DNA from: Microbacterium sp. Marseille-Q6965
Lineage (GTDB): Bacteria > Actinomycetota > Actinomycetes > Actinomycetales > Microbacteriaceae
Direction of reading: 5' to 3'
DNA length: 64,000 nucleotides
Assembly (NCBI RefSeq): GCF_946151065.1
Contig: NZ_CAMGZA010000001.1
Location: 310,001-374,000 of the forward strand
How positions within the stretch are numbered: position 1 is the first letter of the stretch; every line of letters begins with the position of its first letter. A program made the translations under genes and the position numbers. Positions 46,553 to 55,408 of the stretch are shown piece after piece. The notes under the pieces are model-generated. The model made no database searches. It was not told where the DNA came from and worked only from the letters and a program-made list of their open reading frames with translations.

Positions 46553-47365
46553 TTACTCGGCGGCTGCAGCCTCGGCGGGCGCCTCGGCCGGGGCCGCGGC
46601 GGCGGGCGCCTCGGCGTCGCCCGAAAGAAGCTCCTGCTCCCACTCGGCGAGCGGCTCGGCGTCACCCTCGGGGTTGTGCTTCTGCTGCAGGCCCTCGGCC
46701 GCGGCGTCGGCGATGATGCGCGTCAGCAACGAAACCGAACGGATCGCGTCGTCGTTGCCGGGGATCGGGTACTGCAGGTCGTCCGGGTCGACGTTCGTGT
46801 CGAGGATGCCGATCACCGGGATGCCCAGCTTCTTGGCCTCGTCGATCGCGAGGTGCTCGCGCTTGGCGTCGACGACCCACAGCGCCGACGGCGTCTTGGT
46901 GAGGTTGCGGATACCGCCCAGCGACTTGTGCAGCTTGTCGAGCTCGCGCTTCTTGAGAAGGAGCTCCTTCTTCGTGAAGCCGGACTCGGCGGGGTTGTCG
47001 TAGTCGAGCTCCTCAAGCTCCTTCATGCGAGCGAGGCGCTTCGAGACGGTCTGGAAATTGGTGAGCAGACCACCGAGCCAGCGCTCGTTGACGTAGGGCT
47101 GGCCGACGCGGGTCGCCTGCTCGGCGAGCACCTCCTGCGCCTGCTTCTTGGTGCCCACGAACAGGATCGTGCCGCCGCGCGCGACGGTCTCCTTGACGAA
47201 GTCGTACGCCTTGTCGATGTAGGCGAGCGACTGCTGCAAGTCGATGATGTGGATGCCCGAGCGCTCCGTAAGGATGAAGCGCTTCACCTTCGGGTTCCAG
47301 CGACGGGTCTGGTGTCCGAAGTGGACGCCGCTGTCGAGCAGCTGGCGAATGGTGACGACGGCCAT
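46553..47365 (-). CDS. rpsB: 30S ribosomal protein S2
   Basis: A 270-residue S2 with the usual start [20 protein letters not shown] and the segments [13 protein letters not shown] and [20 protein letters not shown]. The last 40 residues form an Ala/Glu-rich extension common in actinobacteria. AAGGAGAAC precedes the ATG. It starts the rpsB-tsf unit. Its leader (to about 47520) is about 155 nt long. Confidence 0.97.
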   Translation of the reverse strand: MAVVTIRQLLDSGVHFGHQTRRWNPKVKRFILTERSGIHIIDLQQSLAYIDKAYDFVKETVARGGTILFVGTKKQAQEVLAEQATRVGQPYVNERWLGGLLTNFQTVSKRLARMKELEELDYDNPAESGFTKKELLLKKRELDKLHKSLGGIRNLTKTPSALWVVDAKREHLAIDEAKKLGIPVIGILDTNVDPDDLQYPIPGNDDAIRSVSLLTRIIADAAAEGLQQKHNPEGDAEPLAEWEQELLSGDAEAPAAAAPAEAPAEAAAAE

Positions 47366-47698
47366 GGCCGTTCTCCTTCTGTTGCGGTTGTGACGCCGGA
47401 CCGGTCGGCCGGCGAGCCTGGTGCCCGACGCGCTCCCGCCCTCTTCCGAGGGACCGTGGGGAGACGAGTCGCGATCAAGATCGCTGTGGACACGCGAAGT
47501 CACCCCGACAAGCGAGGTGCCGTCTCAGCATACCAGGCACGCGGCCGCGGCCGCGTGCCGCGTCGGCCACCCTGCGGGCCGCTGCCGTGACGTCACGGGA
47601 GCCGCTCGATTCGCCCACAGCGCCACCGCGGGCGCCCCTGCCTCCACAACGCCGTCCACGGCGTCCCGCCGCCGGGCGCGCCCGCGGATCGTGGGGGC
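47366..47698. other. intergenic region between divergent rpsB and the LytM gene
   Basis: 333 nt without a gene. On the minus strand it holds a TATGCT -10 candidate (47527-47532) and an rpsB leader of about 155 nt. A 24-nt palindrome lies at 47536-47559, over the expected -35 region. A short hairpin CCCTC-GAGGG lies near 47440-47455. On the plus strand no clear promoter for the LytM gene was recognised except a weak GATCGT near its ATG. Confidence 0.6.
47536..47559. repeat. 24-bp perfect GC palindrome upstream of rpsB
   Basis: The arms begin GGCACGCGGCCG and the second half is the exact reverse complement. It contains two overlapping GCGGCCGC sites. It lies immediately upstream of the TATGCT -10 candidate of rpsB and could be a protein-binding site or a transcription-stopping hairpin. 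Confidence 0.6.
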
Positions 47699-48280
47699 AT
47701 GTTCCGTCTCGCCGCTGCGCTCCTCCTGTCCGCGCTCCTCGTCCTCGTCGCACCCACGCCCGCGGGCGCTGCCCCTCCACCCGCGGGCGGCGGCGGGTGG
47801 TCGGTTCCCGACGCGGCGGTGACGACGCCGGCGCGCATCGTGGTGTCGACCGAGTCGGGCGAGGCGCGGATCCCGTCACGCGAAACGTGGCGATGGCCCG
47901 TGAGCCCCGTGCGCATCGTCTCCCCCTACGTCGCCCCGCCGCACGCCTACGGCGCAGGACACCGGGGCATCGACCTCGCCGCCGACGGCGAGGTGAGAGC
48001 GCCCGCCTCGGGAACCGTCGCGTTCGCGGGAGTCGTGGTCGACCGACCGCTCCTCACGATCGATCACGGCGACGGTCTGGTGACCACACTCGAGCCCGTC
48101 ACCACCGACCTCTCCCCCGGTGATGCCGTCTCCCGCGGCGATGTCGTGGGCCGGGTCGCCGTCGGTGGGCACACACCGGCCGGCGCGGTGCATTTCGGGG
48201 TGCGTCTGCAGGGCGCTTACGTCAACCCGCTGCTGCTCTTGGGTGGCGTGCCACGGGCGGTGCTGCTGCCGTGCTGCTGA
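47699..48280 (+). CDS. degenerate LytM (M23) domain protein, exported
   Basis: A 193-residue protein with signal peptide (residues 1-24) and an M23/LytM domain (about 65-180). Metal-ligand positions are kept: H88 and D92 in GHRGIDLAA and H165 in AVHFGVR. The two catalytic histidines are absent: YAHL is replaced by LEP (131-133) and HxH by AVH (163-165). It should bind zinc but not hydrolyse peptidoglycan, so an activator or scaffold role is more likely. The C-terminus ends in CC. It converges on xerC. Confidence 0.85.
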   Translation: MFRLAAALLLSALLVLVAPTPAGAAPPPAGGGGWSVPDAAVTTPARIVVSTESGEARIPSRETWRWPVSPVRIVSPYVAPPHAYGAGHRGIDLAADGEVRAPASGTVAFAGVVVDRPLLTIDHGDGLVTTLEPVTTDLSPGDAVSRGDVVGRVAVGGHTPAGAVHFGVRLQGAYVNPLLLLGGVPRAVLLPCC

Positions 48281-48289
48281 TCGCGCGCG

Positions 48290-49192
48290 TCAGGCCCGAG
48301 GGTGAGCGAGCGCGTAGGCCGCCCGCAGGCGCTCCGAGGAGACGTGCGTGTAGATCTGCGTCGTCCCCAGGCTCGCATGTCCGAGGATCTCCTGCACCGC
48401 GCGCAGATCCGCGCCTCCGTCGAGCAGATGCGTCGCGGCGGAATGACGCAGGGCGTGCGGGCCGACGGCGGACGAGCCGACAGCCGGGGCCACGTGCCGC
48501 GTCACGACGTCATAGACCGCGCGGGGGCCGACGCGCCGCCCCCGTGCACCCAACAGCAGGGCGGGCGTCGCCTCGCGAGCGCGTGCCGCCAGCACCGGCC
48601 GGCCGCGCGTGAGGTATGCCGCCACGGCGCGGCCGGCCGGCGCGCCGAAGGGCACGACCCGTTCCTTCGAGCCCTTGCCGAGCACGCGGACGGTCGAGCG
48701 GTCCGCGTCGAGATCGTCCACGTCCAGGCCGCAGAGCTCCGACACGCGGATCCCCGCCCCGTACAGCAGCTCGAGGGCCGCGTGATCCCGCAGGGCCACC
48801 GGGTCGCCCTCGGCGGCCGCCGCGGCGGCGCGTTCCAGGACGGCCGCGAGAGCGTCGGCCGCGGCGACCTGCGGCAGGGTGCGGCCGCGCTTGGGCGTGA
48901 CGAGGCGGATGCTGGGGTCGGCAGCGATGAGCGCCTCCTCGCGCGCCCATCCGAAGAAGGAGCGGGCCGAGGACGTGCGCCGGGCCAGTGTGGACCGGGC
49001 GTCGCCGCGTTTCGTCGCCGCCCACAACCACTCGCGCAGGTGCTCGATGTCGATGTCGGCCAGCTCGAGATCACCGATCGTCGTCCGCAGATCGCCGAGG
49101 TCGTTCCGATACGCCCGCACGGTCGCCGGCGACAGCCGACGCACGCGGTCGAGGTGGTCGGCGAACGCCTCGGCGGCCCGTCCCAACAGCAT
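48290..49192 (-). CDS. xerC: tyrosine recombinase XerC-like
   Basis: A 300-residue tyrosine recombinase for chromosome dimer resolution. The N-terminal SAM-like core-binding domain is residues 1-100. The catalytic set is visible: Arg in GAGIRVSELCG, Lys in LGKGSKERVV, HxLR in PHALRHSAAT, a His in ILGHASLGTTQ and the nucleophile Tyr in TQIYTHV. The start is ATG 49192. The dif site is not in the window. It belongs to the conserved block with dprA upstream but is separated from it by the 49.3-51 kb insertion. Confidence 0.92.
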   Translation of the reverse strand: MLLGRAAEAFADHLDRVRRLSPATVRAYRNDLGDLRTTIGDLELADIDIEHLREWLWAATKRGDARSTLARRTSSARSFFGWAREEALIAADPSIRLVTPKRGRTLPQVAAADALAAVLERAAAAAAEGDPVALRDHAALELLYGAGIRVSELCGLDVDDLDADRSTVRVLGKGSKERVVPFGAPAGRAVAAYLTRGRPVLAARAREATPALLLGARGRRVGPRAVYDVVTRHVAPAVGSSAVGPHALRHSAATHLLDGGADLRAVQEILGHASLGTTQIYTHVSSERLRAAYALAHPRA

Positions 49193-49344
49193 GACTCCAG
49201 CATGCCGCGCGCGGGGCCGGCGCGGCGCGCGGCGCGCGGCTCCCTCGCGCAGGGCGCGCCATGGCGCGAGGGGGCCACACATCGCCGACCGCGCCCGCGC
49301 GTCCGTGCCGCGGGCGGGCCGGGCCCGTCGGCGGGCGACCGCGG

Positions 49345-49599
49345 CTACTGCGGCGGCCCCAACTCCTCCACGGCGTCGTCGGCGTCGTCGTCGGGCGCCA
49401 GGGGTTCGCCTTCGTCGTCCGACGCCGACTCGAGCGACGACTCCACCGCGTCGGGCCGGTTCTCCGGGTCACTCGCGTCGGTCTGTCCGGCCTCGGGCCC
49501 GGGGAATCCGCCGGGATCGGCGACCCCGTGGTCCGACGCGATCCGGTTGTACTCCGCCGCGTCCTGCATCGCCTTGTCGCTGGGCTGGTCGTCGGTCAT
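49345..49599 (-). CDS. small acidic protein of unknown function
   Basis: An 84-residue very acidic, probably disordered protein (DPENRPDAVESSLES and DDDADDAVEEL). A short helix may form at the N-terminus (DQPSDKAMQDAAEYN). Its ATG overlaps the upstream stop by 4 nt. It is the last gene of a three-gene operon with another small acidic protein and an alcohol dehydrogenase. Family unknown. Confidence 0.68.
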   Translation of the reverse strand: MTDDQPSDKAMQDAAEYNRIASDHGVADPGGFPGPEAGQTDASDPENRPDAVESSLESASDDEGEPLAPDDDADDAVEELGPPQ

Positions 49600-49847
49600 A
49601 TCTGTCCTTCCTCCTCGTCAGGGGCGTCGGGCCCCGGCGCTTCGTCCAGGTCCTCATTGCCGTACACCTCACTCGGCGTGTCCGCGCCGCCGGGCAGCGT
49701 CGCCCCGCCGATCTCATCGCCGCCCGTGAGAGCGGCATCGCCCGTGAGGGCGTCCGTCCCCAGCTGGCCGTCGTTCCCGGTGAGCCGATGTGCGGCCCCC
49801 TGCGTGTCGGCGGGCGCGGGAGCACCCTCCGGCTCGATGTCGCTCAT
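49596..49847 (-). CDS. small acidic protein of unknown function
   Basis: An 83-residue acidic, Gly- and Thr-rich protein. A repeated unit LTGDAALTGGDE / LGTDALTGD suggests a short internal repeat, and the tail ends PDEEEGQI. It overlaps the downstream ORF by 4 nt and follows the dehydrogenase by 27 nt. No family or motif is recognised. Confidence 0.66.
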   Translation of the reverse strand: MSDIEPEGAPAPADTQGAAHRLTGNDGQLGTDALTGDAALTGGDEIGGATLPGGADTPSEVYGNEDLDEAPGPDAPDEEEGQI

Positions 49848-49874
49848 ATCCGTTCCTTCTCGCCACTCGTGGCC

Positions 49875-51017
49875 TCACGCGGCCTCGGGGTGCAGGACCA
49901 CCTTCGTCCAGCCGTCCTCGCGGTTATCGAACCGCTCGTATGCTTCGGGCGCCTCGTCGAGACCGATCTCGTGCGAGACGATCTGGCCCGGATGCGCTCG
50001 GCCGCGGATGATGAGGTCCCGCAGGTGCTCGTTGTACCGCTTCACCGGGCACTGCCCCGTGGCGATGGCGAGCCCCTTCTCCCATGCCGCGCCCCAGTCG
50101 AAGCCGATCCGCCCCTCTTGCGCAGGGGGCGTCGCCGCACCGGGATCCTCGGGGACATAGACGCCGACGACGCCGATGCGTCCGGTGGCGCGCACGACCT
50201 TGACGAGTTCGTCCAGCACGAGCTCCGGCTGCTCCTCGCCCGACGCGTCGTGCGCCTGGTACCCCACAGCCTCGACTCCGACATCAACGCCGAAGCCGTC
50301 CGTGCCGTCCATGATCGCCTGCACCGCCTCCGTCGACGAGAAGTCCACGGGGATCGCCCCGAACTTCTCCGCGAGGGCCAGACGGTCCGGCTCCTTGTCG
50401 ACGACGAAGACCTGGGAGGCGCCGCGCAGCTGCGCCGAGTGCGCCGCCATGAGCCCTACCGGCCCGGCGCCGAAGATCGCCACGGTCTCACCGGGCAGCT
50501 GCTTGGCGAGCTCCAGGCCGTGATAGCCGGTCGGGAAGATGTCGCTCAGCATCGCGAAGTCCAGCTCGTGCTCTGTGCCCTCCGGCAGATGGAGGAGGTT
50601 GAAGTCGGCCCAGGGCACCCGCAGATACTCGGCCTGCCCGCCGCGATACGGTCCCATCATCGGGTACCCGTAGCCGGCGCCGGGGTTTCCGGAGGGATTC
50701 GCACGCAGGCACGCCGAGGTGAATCCCTTGGTGCAGTTGCGGCAGGTGCCGCAGGCGATGTTGAAGGGCACCGAGACCCGGTCGCCGACCGAGATGCGGT
50801 CGACTCCCGCGCCGACCTCGACCACCACGCCGGTGTTCTCATGACCGATCACCGTGCCGGGGTCCATTGGTGCTCTGCCCTCATACGGGTGGAGGTCGGA
50901 CCCGCAGATGTTCGTCGTGGTGATCTTCACGATCGCGTCGAGCGGTGATTCGATCCGAGGGTCTTCCACCTCCTCGACCCGCATGTCCCGCGGACCCTGA
51001 TAGACGATCGCCTTCAT
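49875..51017 (-). CDS. zinc-dependent alcohol/formaldehyde dehydrogenase
   Basis: A 380-residue MDR-family dehydrogenase. Catalytic zinc ligands are in NICGSDLHPYEG and GHENTGVVVEVG; the structural zinc cysteines are in CGTCRNCTKGFTSAC. The Rossmann motif GAGPVGLMAAHS is followed by an acidic residue in VVDKEPDR, as for NAD. The long FDWGAAWEKGLAIATGQ region resembles glutathione-independent formaldehyde dehydrogenases. The substrate is not certain. It is first of a three-gene operon. Confidence 0.87.
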   Translation of the reverse strand: MKAIVYQGPRDMRVEEVEDPRIESPLDAIVKITTTNICGSDLHPYEGRAPMDPGTVIGHENTGVVVEVGAGVDRISVGDRVSVPFNIACGTCRNCTKGFTSACLRANPSGNPGAGYGYPMMGPYRGGQAEYLRVPWADFNLLHLPEGTEHELDFAMLSDIFPTGYHGLELAKQLPGETVAIFGAGPVGLMAAHSAQLRGASQVFVVDKEPDRLALAEKFGAIPVDFSSTEAVQAIMDGTDGFGVDVGVEAVGYQAHDASGEEQPELVLDELVKVVRATGRIGVVGVYVPEDPGAATPPAQEGRIGFDWGAAWEKGLAIATGQCPVKRYNEHLRDLIIRGRAHPGQIVSHEIGLDEAPEAYERFDNREDGWTKVVLHPEAA

Positions 51018-51151
51018 GCTGCCTCCCTCGACCGGTGCGGTGTGTGGTCCACTCCACGTCGCTGGCGCGATCGCGACAACGGGGTTGCGGTTGGCGGACG
51101 TCGGGCGTAGAGCGGTCGCACAGCCGCGGCGGCGGCGCCGCCCGGGTCCCG

Positions 51152-52336
51152 TCAGCGGGCCAGGCGCCACGTCGCACCGTCGCGCTGGGCCCGGCCCTCC
51201 AGCGCAAGCATGCCGAGCACGCCCTCCACCTCGGCCACCGCTACACCGCTGCCCAGCGCCACCTCGTCGGCGGTTCGCCACGTCCGTGTTCCGAGGGCGT
51301 CGGCGACGCGCGTGACGGTCGGGTCCTCGCGCGCATCGCCGACACCCCGGTCTCCCGGCGGCCCGAGACCGAGCAGCTCCTTCACGTCGGCCGAGCCCGT
51401 GACGCACACGGCGTCGAACTCCCGCAGCAACCGGTGACAGCCCGCGGACGTCGCCGACACGATCGACCCCGGGACGGCCCCGAGCGGGCGGCCCAGGCTC
51501 GCCGCGTGTGAGGCGGTGTTGAGCGAGCCGCTGAACCATCCCGCTTCCACCACCACCGTGGCGCCGGCGAGAGCGGCGATCAGCCGGTTGCGCATGAGGA
51601 AGCGGAACTTCGTGGGCGGTGTGCCGGGTGCCACCTCGCTGACAACGGCACCGGACTCGGCGATCGACGCCAGCAGGTGGGTGTGCCCCGCGGGATACAC
51701 GCGGTCCGCGCCGCCCGCGAGCACCGCGACCGTCGGGCCGCCCTCCCGCAGGGCGGCGCGATGGGCGGCCCCGTCGATCCCGTACGCGGCGCCCGAGACG
51801 ACGGGGATGCCGTCGGCCGCGAGGTCGCCGGCGATCTCCGTGGCGACATGCTCGCCGTAGCCGCTGGCGGCGCGAGCCCCGACGATCGCGGCCGACCGCT
51901 CGAGGCCGAGGAGCGCGCCGACGTCGCCGCGCACCCACAGCGCCGCGGGTGCGTGGTCGCCCAGGTCCCCCAACTGGCGCGGCCAGGCCCCCTCGTCCTC
52001 GGGCACCAGCAGCGCCAGCCCGCGCCGCTGCGCCGCCTCGAGCGCGGTGGCCACGAGGCGCGCGCCCTCGGCCAGCCGCGGTCGCCAGCGTGCGATGGCC
52101 GAACGCCAGGCCGCCGGGTCAAACCCGGGGGCGGCTTGCTCCGCACGCCCGACGGCGCAGAGGGCGTCGACGGGGCCGAGCGCGGCGACCAGCCGCCCGG
52201 CGGCCCCATCGCCCGGCTCGGCGAGGATCGACCAGGCGGCGCGCGCGACGCGTGCCCGCCGCTCTGCGACGTCCGCGCGCGGCCACATGCGCGCGGCGGC
52301 GTCGCGTACCGCCCGCTCCCGCAGGATGCCGCTCAC
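51152..52336 (-). CDS. dprA: DNA processing protein DprA
   Basis: A 394-residue DprA/Smf protein that binds ssDNA and loads RecA in transformation. The Rossmann core has GARAASGYGEHVA, SGAAYGIDGAAH and RNRLIAALA, and the C-terminal winged helix is present (VAVAEVEGVLGMLALEG). GTG 52336 overlaps the comM stop. The order yraN-comM-dprA is the usual one. Confidence 0.94.
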   Translation of the reverse strand: MSGILRERAVRDAAARMWPRADVAERRARVARAAWSILAEPGDGAAGRLVAALGPVDALCAVGRAEQAAPGFDPAAWRSAIARWRPRLAEGARLVATALEAAQRRGLALLVPEDEGAWPRQLGDLGDHAPAALWVRGDVGALLGLERSAAIVGARAASGYGEHVATEIAGDLAADGIPVVSGAAYGIDGAAHRAALREGGPTVAVLAGGADRVYPAGHTHLLASIAESGAVVSEVAPGTPPTKFRFLMRNRLIAALAGATVVVEAGWFSGSLNTASHAASLGRPLGAVPGSIVSATSAGCHRLLREFDAVCVTGSADVKELLGLGPPGDRGVGDAREDPTVTRVADALGTRTWRTADEVALGSGVAVAEVEGVLGMLALEGRAQRDGATWRLAR

Positions 52337-53850
52337 GACTCTCCCCCTCGCTTGAGGTACAGGGCACGGCCCACGTCGGCCGCGCTGGGAACGTCGTGCT
52401 CGGCGAGGTCGGCGATCGTCCACGCAAGGCGCAGGATCCTGTCGTAGGCGCGCAGCGTGATCGCTCCGCGCCTCAGCGCCGCGTCGAGGGAGCCGCGCGC
52501 TGAGGTCGGGACGGCGGGCCCGTCACCGCGCAGCCACGCGCCCGGCACGTCGGCGTTCACGCGCCAGGGCGTGCCGCGCAGACGCCGAGCCGCGCGGTCG
52601 CGGGCCGCGACCACGCGCTCGCGGGCGGCCGCCGAGGACACGTCGCCGCTGCCCGACGCCGCCGTGACGCGCGTGAGATGCAACTCGATGTCGATGCGAT
52701 CGAGCAGGGGTCCCGACAGCCGGCGCTGGTACGCGCGAACGACGCTCGGCGCGCACAGACACGTGCCGCCCCGCACCCCGAACTCCCCGCAGGGGCACGG
52801 ATTGGTGGCGAGCACGAGCTGGAAGCGCGCCGGGTAGCTCGCCGTGAACCCCGCGCGGTGGATGTCGATCCTGCCGAGTTCGAGCGGCTGCCGCAGCGCA
52901 TCGAGCAGGCCGGAGCGGGCTTCGTTGGCCTCGTCGATGAACAGCACCCCGCGGCTGGCCCGCGAGATCGCGCCAGGGCGCGCGGAGCGCGATCCGCCGC
53001 CGACGAGCGCGGCCGGCGTCGCGCTGTGGTGCGGTGCCTCGAACGGAGGACGGCGGGACAGTCCGTCGACCTCCTCCCCCGCCAGCGAACGCAGGGCCGC
53101 CACCTCGAGCGCCGCGTCGTCGTCGAGCGGCGGCAGGATGCCGGGGAGTCGGCTGGCCAGCATCGTCTTGCCGGCTCCGGGTGGCCCCGTCATCAGCAGG
53201 TGGTGCCCGCCGGCGGCCGCGACGATGAGCGATTCCACCGCCTCGCGCTGCCCCACCACCTCGCGGAGGTCCCCCGGCTCGTCGGTACCGGCGGGACGCC
53301 GATCGGGCCGAACGGGCACGACGTCGGGCACGTCGATCTCGGCCCCGTGGCGCGCGGCGACCTCGGCGAGCGACGCCGCGGCCACGACCTCGACACCGGG
53401 CACGAGCTCCGCCTCCGCGCGGTTCGCATGCGGCACCACCACGCGCTCGAAGCCGCGGGCCGCGGCGGCGCGCACGGCCGGGAGCACCCCGGGCACCGGT
53501 CGCAGCCGCCCATCGAGGCCGAGCTCACCGAGGTGAACCGTGCGCGCGATCGATGCCGGCTCCACGACCCTCTCGATCGCGAGCGCCGACACCGCCACCC
53601 CCAGGTCGAAACCGGAACCGTGCTTCGGCAGCGCGGCGGGCGACAGGTTCACGGTGATGCGGCGGCGCGGCAACGCCAGGGCGCTGTTCTCGCAGGCGCT
53701 CACCACCCGCCGCGCGGCCTCCCCGAGCGTCTTGTCGGGCAGCCCGATGATCCGGAACTCCGGAGTGTGCGAGGTGACATCCGCCTCGACCTCGACGAGC
53801 GCCCCGCGCAGGCCGTTCAGCGCCACCGCCCAGGTGCGAGCGACGCTCAC
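52333..53850 (-). CDS. comM: YifB/ComM family Mg-chelatase-like AAA+ ATPase
   Basis: A 505-residue AAA+ helicase of the ComM/YifB family that aids branch migration in transformation. The N-terminal Lon-like domain has KTLGEAARRVVSACENS, the Walker A is GPPGAGKTML, Walker B GVLFIDEANEA, and the C-terminal helical domain contains RGAITLRAYDRILRLAWTI. It also has CPCGEFG with cysteines that could bind zinc. GTG 53850 overlaps the yraN stop; GTG 53853 is also possible. Confidence 0.93.
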   Translation of the reverse strand: MSVARTWAVALNGLRGALVEVEADVTSHTPEFRIIGLPDKTLGEAARRVVSACENSALALPRRRITVNLSPAALPKHGSGFDLGVAVSALAIERVVEPASIARTVHLGELGLDGRLRPVPGVLPAVRAAAARGFERVVVPHANRAEAELVPGVEVVAAASLAEVAARHGAEIDVPDVVPVRPDRRPAGTDEPGDLREVVGQREAVESLIVAAAGGHHLLMTGPPGAGKTMLASRLPGILPPLDDDAALEVAALRSLAGEEVDGLSRRPPFEAPHHSATPAALVGGGSRSARPGAISRASRGVLFIDEANEARSGLLDALRQPLELGRIDIHRAGFTASYPARFQLVLATNPCPCGEFGVRGGTCLCAPSVVRAYQRRLSGPLLDRIDIELHLTRVTAASGSGDVSSAAARERVVAARDRAARRLRGTPWRVNADVPGAWLRGDGPAVPTSARGSLDAALRRGAITLRAYDRILRLAWTIADLAEHDVPSAADVGRALYLKRGGES

Positions 53851-54209
53851 CACAACCCCTCGGCATGCTCGAGCAGAGCCACGGCCGGGTCCGGCCCGAT
53901 GAGCGCGATGACATCGACGCACAGGCGCCGGCCTCGCGCCAGCTCCGGGTGAGCGCGACGCCACGCGTACGCCAGTCGCCACAGCCGCCGCAGCTTGCGC
54001 TCGTCGACCGCCTCGAAGGGGTGGCCGAATCGCGTGCCGCTGCGGGTCTTCACCTCCACCGCCACGACGCCGTCGTCGCCCAGCGCGACGATGTCGAGCT
54101 CGCCCTGATCGCAACGCCAGTTGCGGTCGAGGATCTCGTACCCGCGCGACCTCAGGTGGTCCGCGGCCCGGTCCTCACCCGCCCGTCCCAATTCGTCCTT
54201 GCGTGCCAT
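53847..54209 (-). CDS. YraN family endonuclease-like protein
   Basis: A 120-residue PD-(D/E)XK-type protein. The core is GELDIVALGDDGVVAVEVKTRSG with E, D, and ExK in place. Family function is unresolved, perhaps in recombination or repair. Start ATG 54209 is used. The seven-residue upstream extension is not supported. It is coupled to comM by overlap. Confidence 0.92.
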   Translation of the reverse strand: MARKDELGRAGEDRAADHLRSRGYEILDRNWRCDQGELDIVALGDDGVVAVEVKTRSGTRFGHPFEAVDERKLRRLWRLAYAWRRAHPELARGRRLCVDVIALIGPDPAVALLEHAEGLW

Positions 54210-54337
54210 GCGACCAGCGTCGCGGGGCACCGCCGTGACGCGCGGCAGGGAGCGAGCGAATGTGGACGAGCGGTGCCGATCCGCTCGGATCCGTCAGGTG
54301 TGAGCGGGCCGCCCGCGCGCGCGAGACGGTGTCGGGC

Positions 54338-54664
54338 TCACTTGCCGTCGAGCGAGAGCTCCTCGGGAAGCTGGAAATCGCGCCGCGTGAGCTCCTCGAT
54401 GTTCACGTCCTTGAACGTCAACACCCGCACCGACTTCACGAAGCGATCGGCGCGGTAGATGTCCCACACCCACACGTCGCTCATCGTGAGCTCGAAGTAG
54501 AAGTCGCTCTCGGTGTCGTGGCGGACGACGGAGACCTCGTTGGCCAGATAGAAGCGCCGTTCGGTCTCGATCACGTACTGGAACTGACCGACGACATCGC
54601 GGTACTCGCGGTACAGCGCGAGCTCGAGTTCGCGGTCGTAGTCCTCGAAGACATCGTCATCCAT
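54338..54664 (-). CDS. DUF2469 family protein
   Basis: A 108-residue acidic protein typical of actinobacteria, located between rnhB and yraN in many genomes. It has aromatic-rich segments (YVIETERRFYLANEV and FYFELTMSDVWVWDI). TAGGAT (54674-54679) is 9 nt before the ATG. Function unknown. Confidence 0.88.
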   Translation of the reverse strand: MDDDVFEDYDRELELALYREYRDVVGQFQYVIETERRFYLANEVSVVRHDTESDFYFELTMSDVWVWDIYRADRFVKSVRVLTFKDVNIEELTRRDFQLPEELSLDGK

Positions 54665-54748
54665 GGTGCGTCCATCCTATGTGCCGCAGGCGCGGACGGG
54701 TCCACGCCCGGTGCGGCCGTCGCGGCCGGGAGCCCGCGCCCGTCACCG

Positions 54749-55408
54749 TCAGAACAGGGTCGGCGCGTCGGCGATGGCCCAGGACCGGCGGTGGTGCGGG
54801 CTCAGCCCGTGCTCGCGGATCGCGTCGCGGTGCGTCGGGCTCGCATAGCCCTTGTTCCGCCCCCATTCGTAGGGCGGATGCTCGTCGTGCAGCAGCGTCA
54901 TGTGCGCGTCGCGGGCGACCTTGGCGATGACCGACGCGGCCGAGATCGACGCGCAGTCGCGGTCGCCCTTCACCACCGGCCGCACATCGAGCCCACGCCC
55001 GCCCGCCGGGGTGATGTAGTCGTAATTGCCGTCGAGGAGCACGACGCCGGCGGCCGCCGCGAACCCCTGCTCCTCGACCGCCGCGAGGGCCCGCAGGGCG
55101 GCGAGCCCGAGGGCGCGCATGATGCCGATCTCGTCGATCTCGGCGGCCGATGCCCACCCGACGGCGCTCGCGCGCACCCACGAGGCCGCGCGCTCGGCGA
55201 CCTCGGGGCGGCGTGCCTCGACGACGAGCTTCGAGTCGCGCAGCCCCTCCGGCACCCGCCGGCGGGCATCCGCGGCGTCGATCACCGACGCCCCGACCGC
55301 GACGGGGCCCGCGAGGGCCCCGCGACCGACCTCGTCGCACGCGAACACGAGCGACGTCTCGCGCAGCAGCCGCCGCTCGAGGGTCAGGCGCGGGGCGACG
55401 ACGGTCAC
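54749..55408 (-). CDS. rnhB: ribonuclease HII
   Basis: A 219-residue RNase HII that removes ribonucleotides from DNA. The DEDD set is led by CDEVGRGALAGP, with a later D in LLDGNYDY and ASISAASVIAKVARD. GTG start overlaps the lepB stop by 4 nt. The expected order lepB-rnhB-DUF2469 is kept. Confidence 0.95.
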   Translation of the reverse strand: MTVVAPRLTLERRLLRETSLVFACDEVGRGALAGPVAVGASVIDAADARRRVPEGLRDSKLVVEARRPEVAERAASWVRASAVGWASAAEIDEIGIMRALGLAALRALAAVEEQGFAAAAGVVLLDGNYDYITPAGGRGLDVRPVVKGDRDCASISAASVIAKVARDAHMTLLHDEHPPYEWGRNKGYASPTHRDAIREHGLSPHHRRSWAIADAPTLF

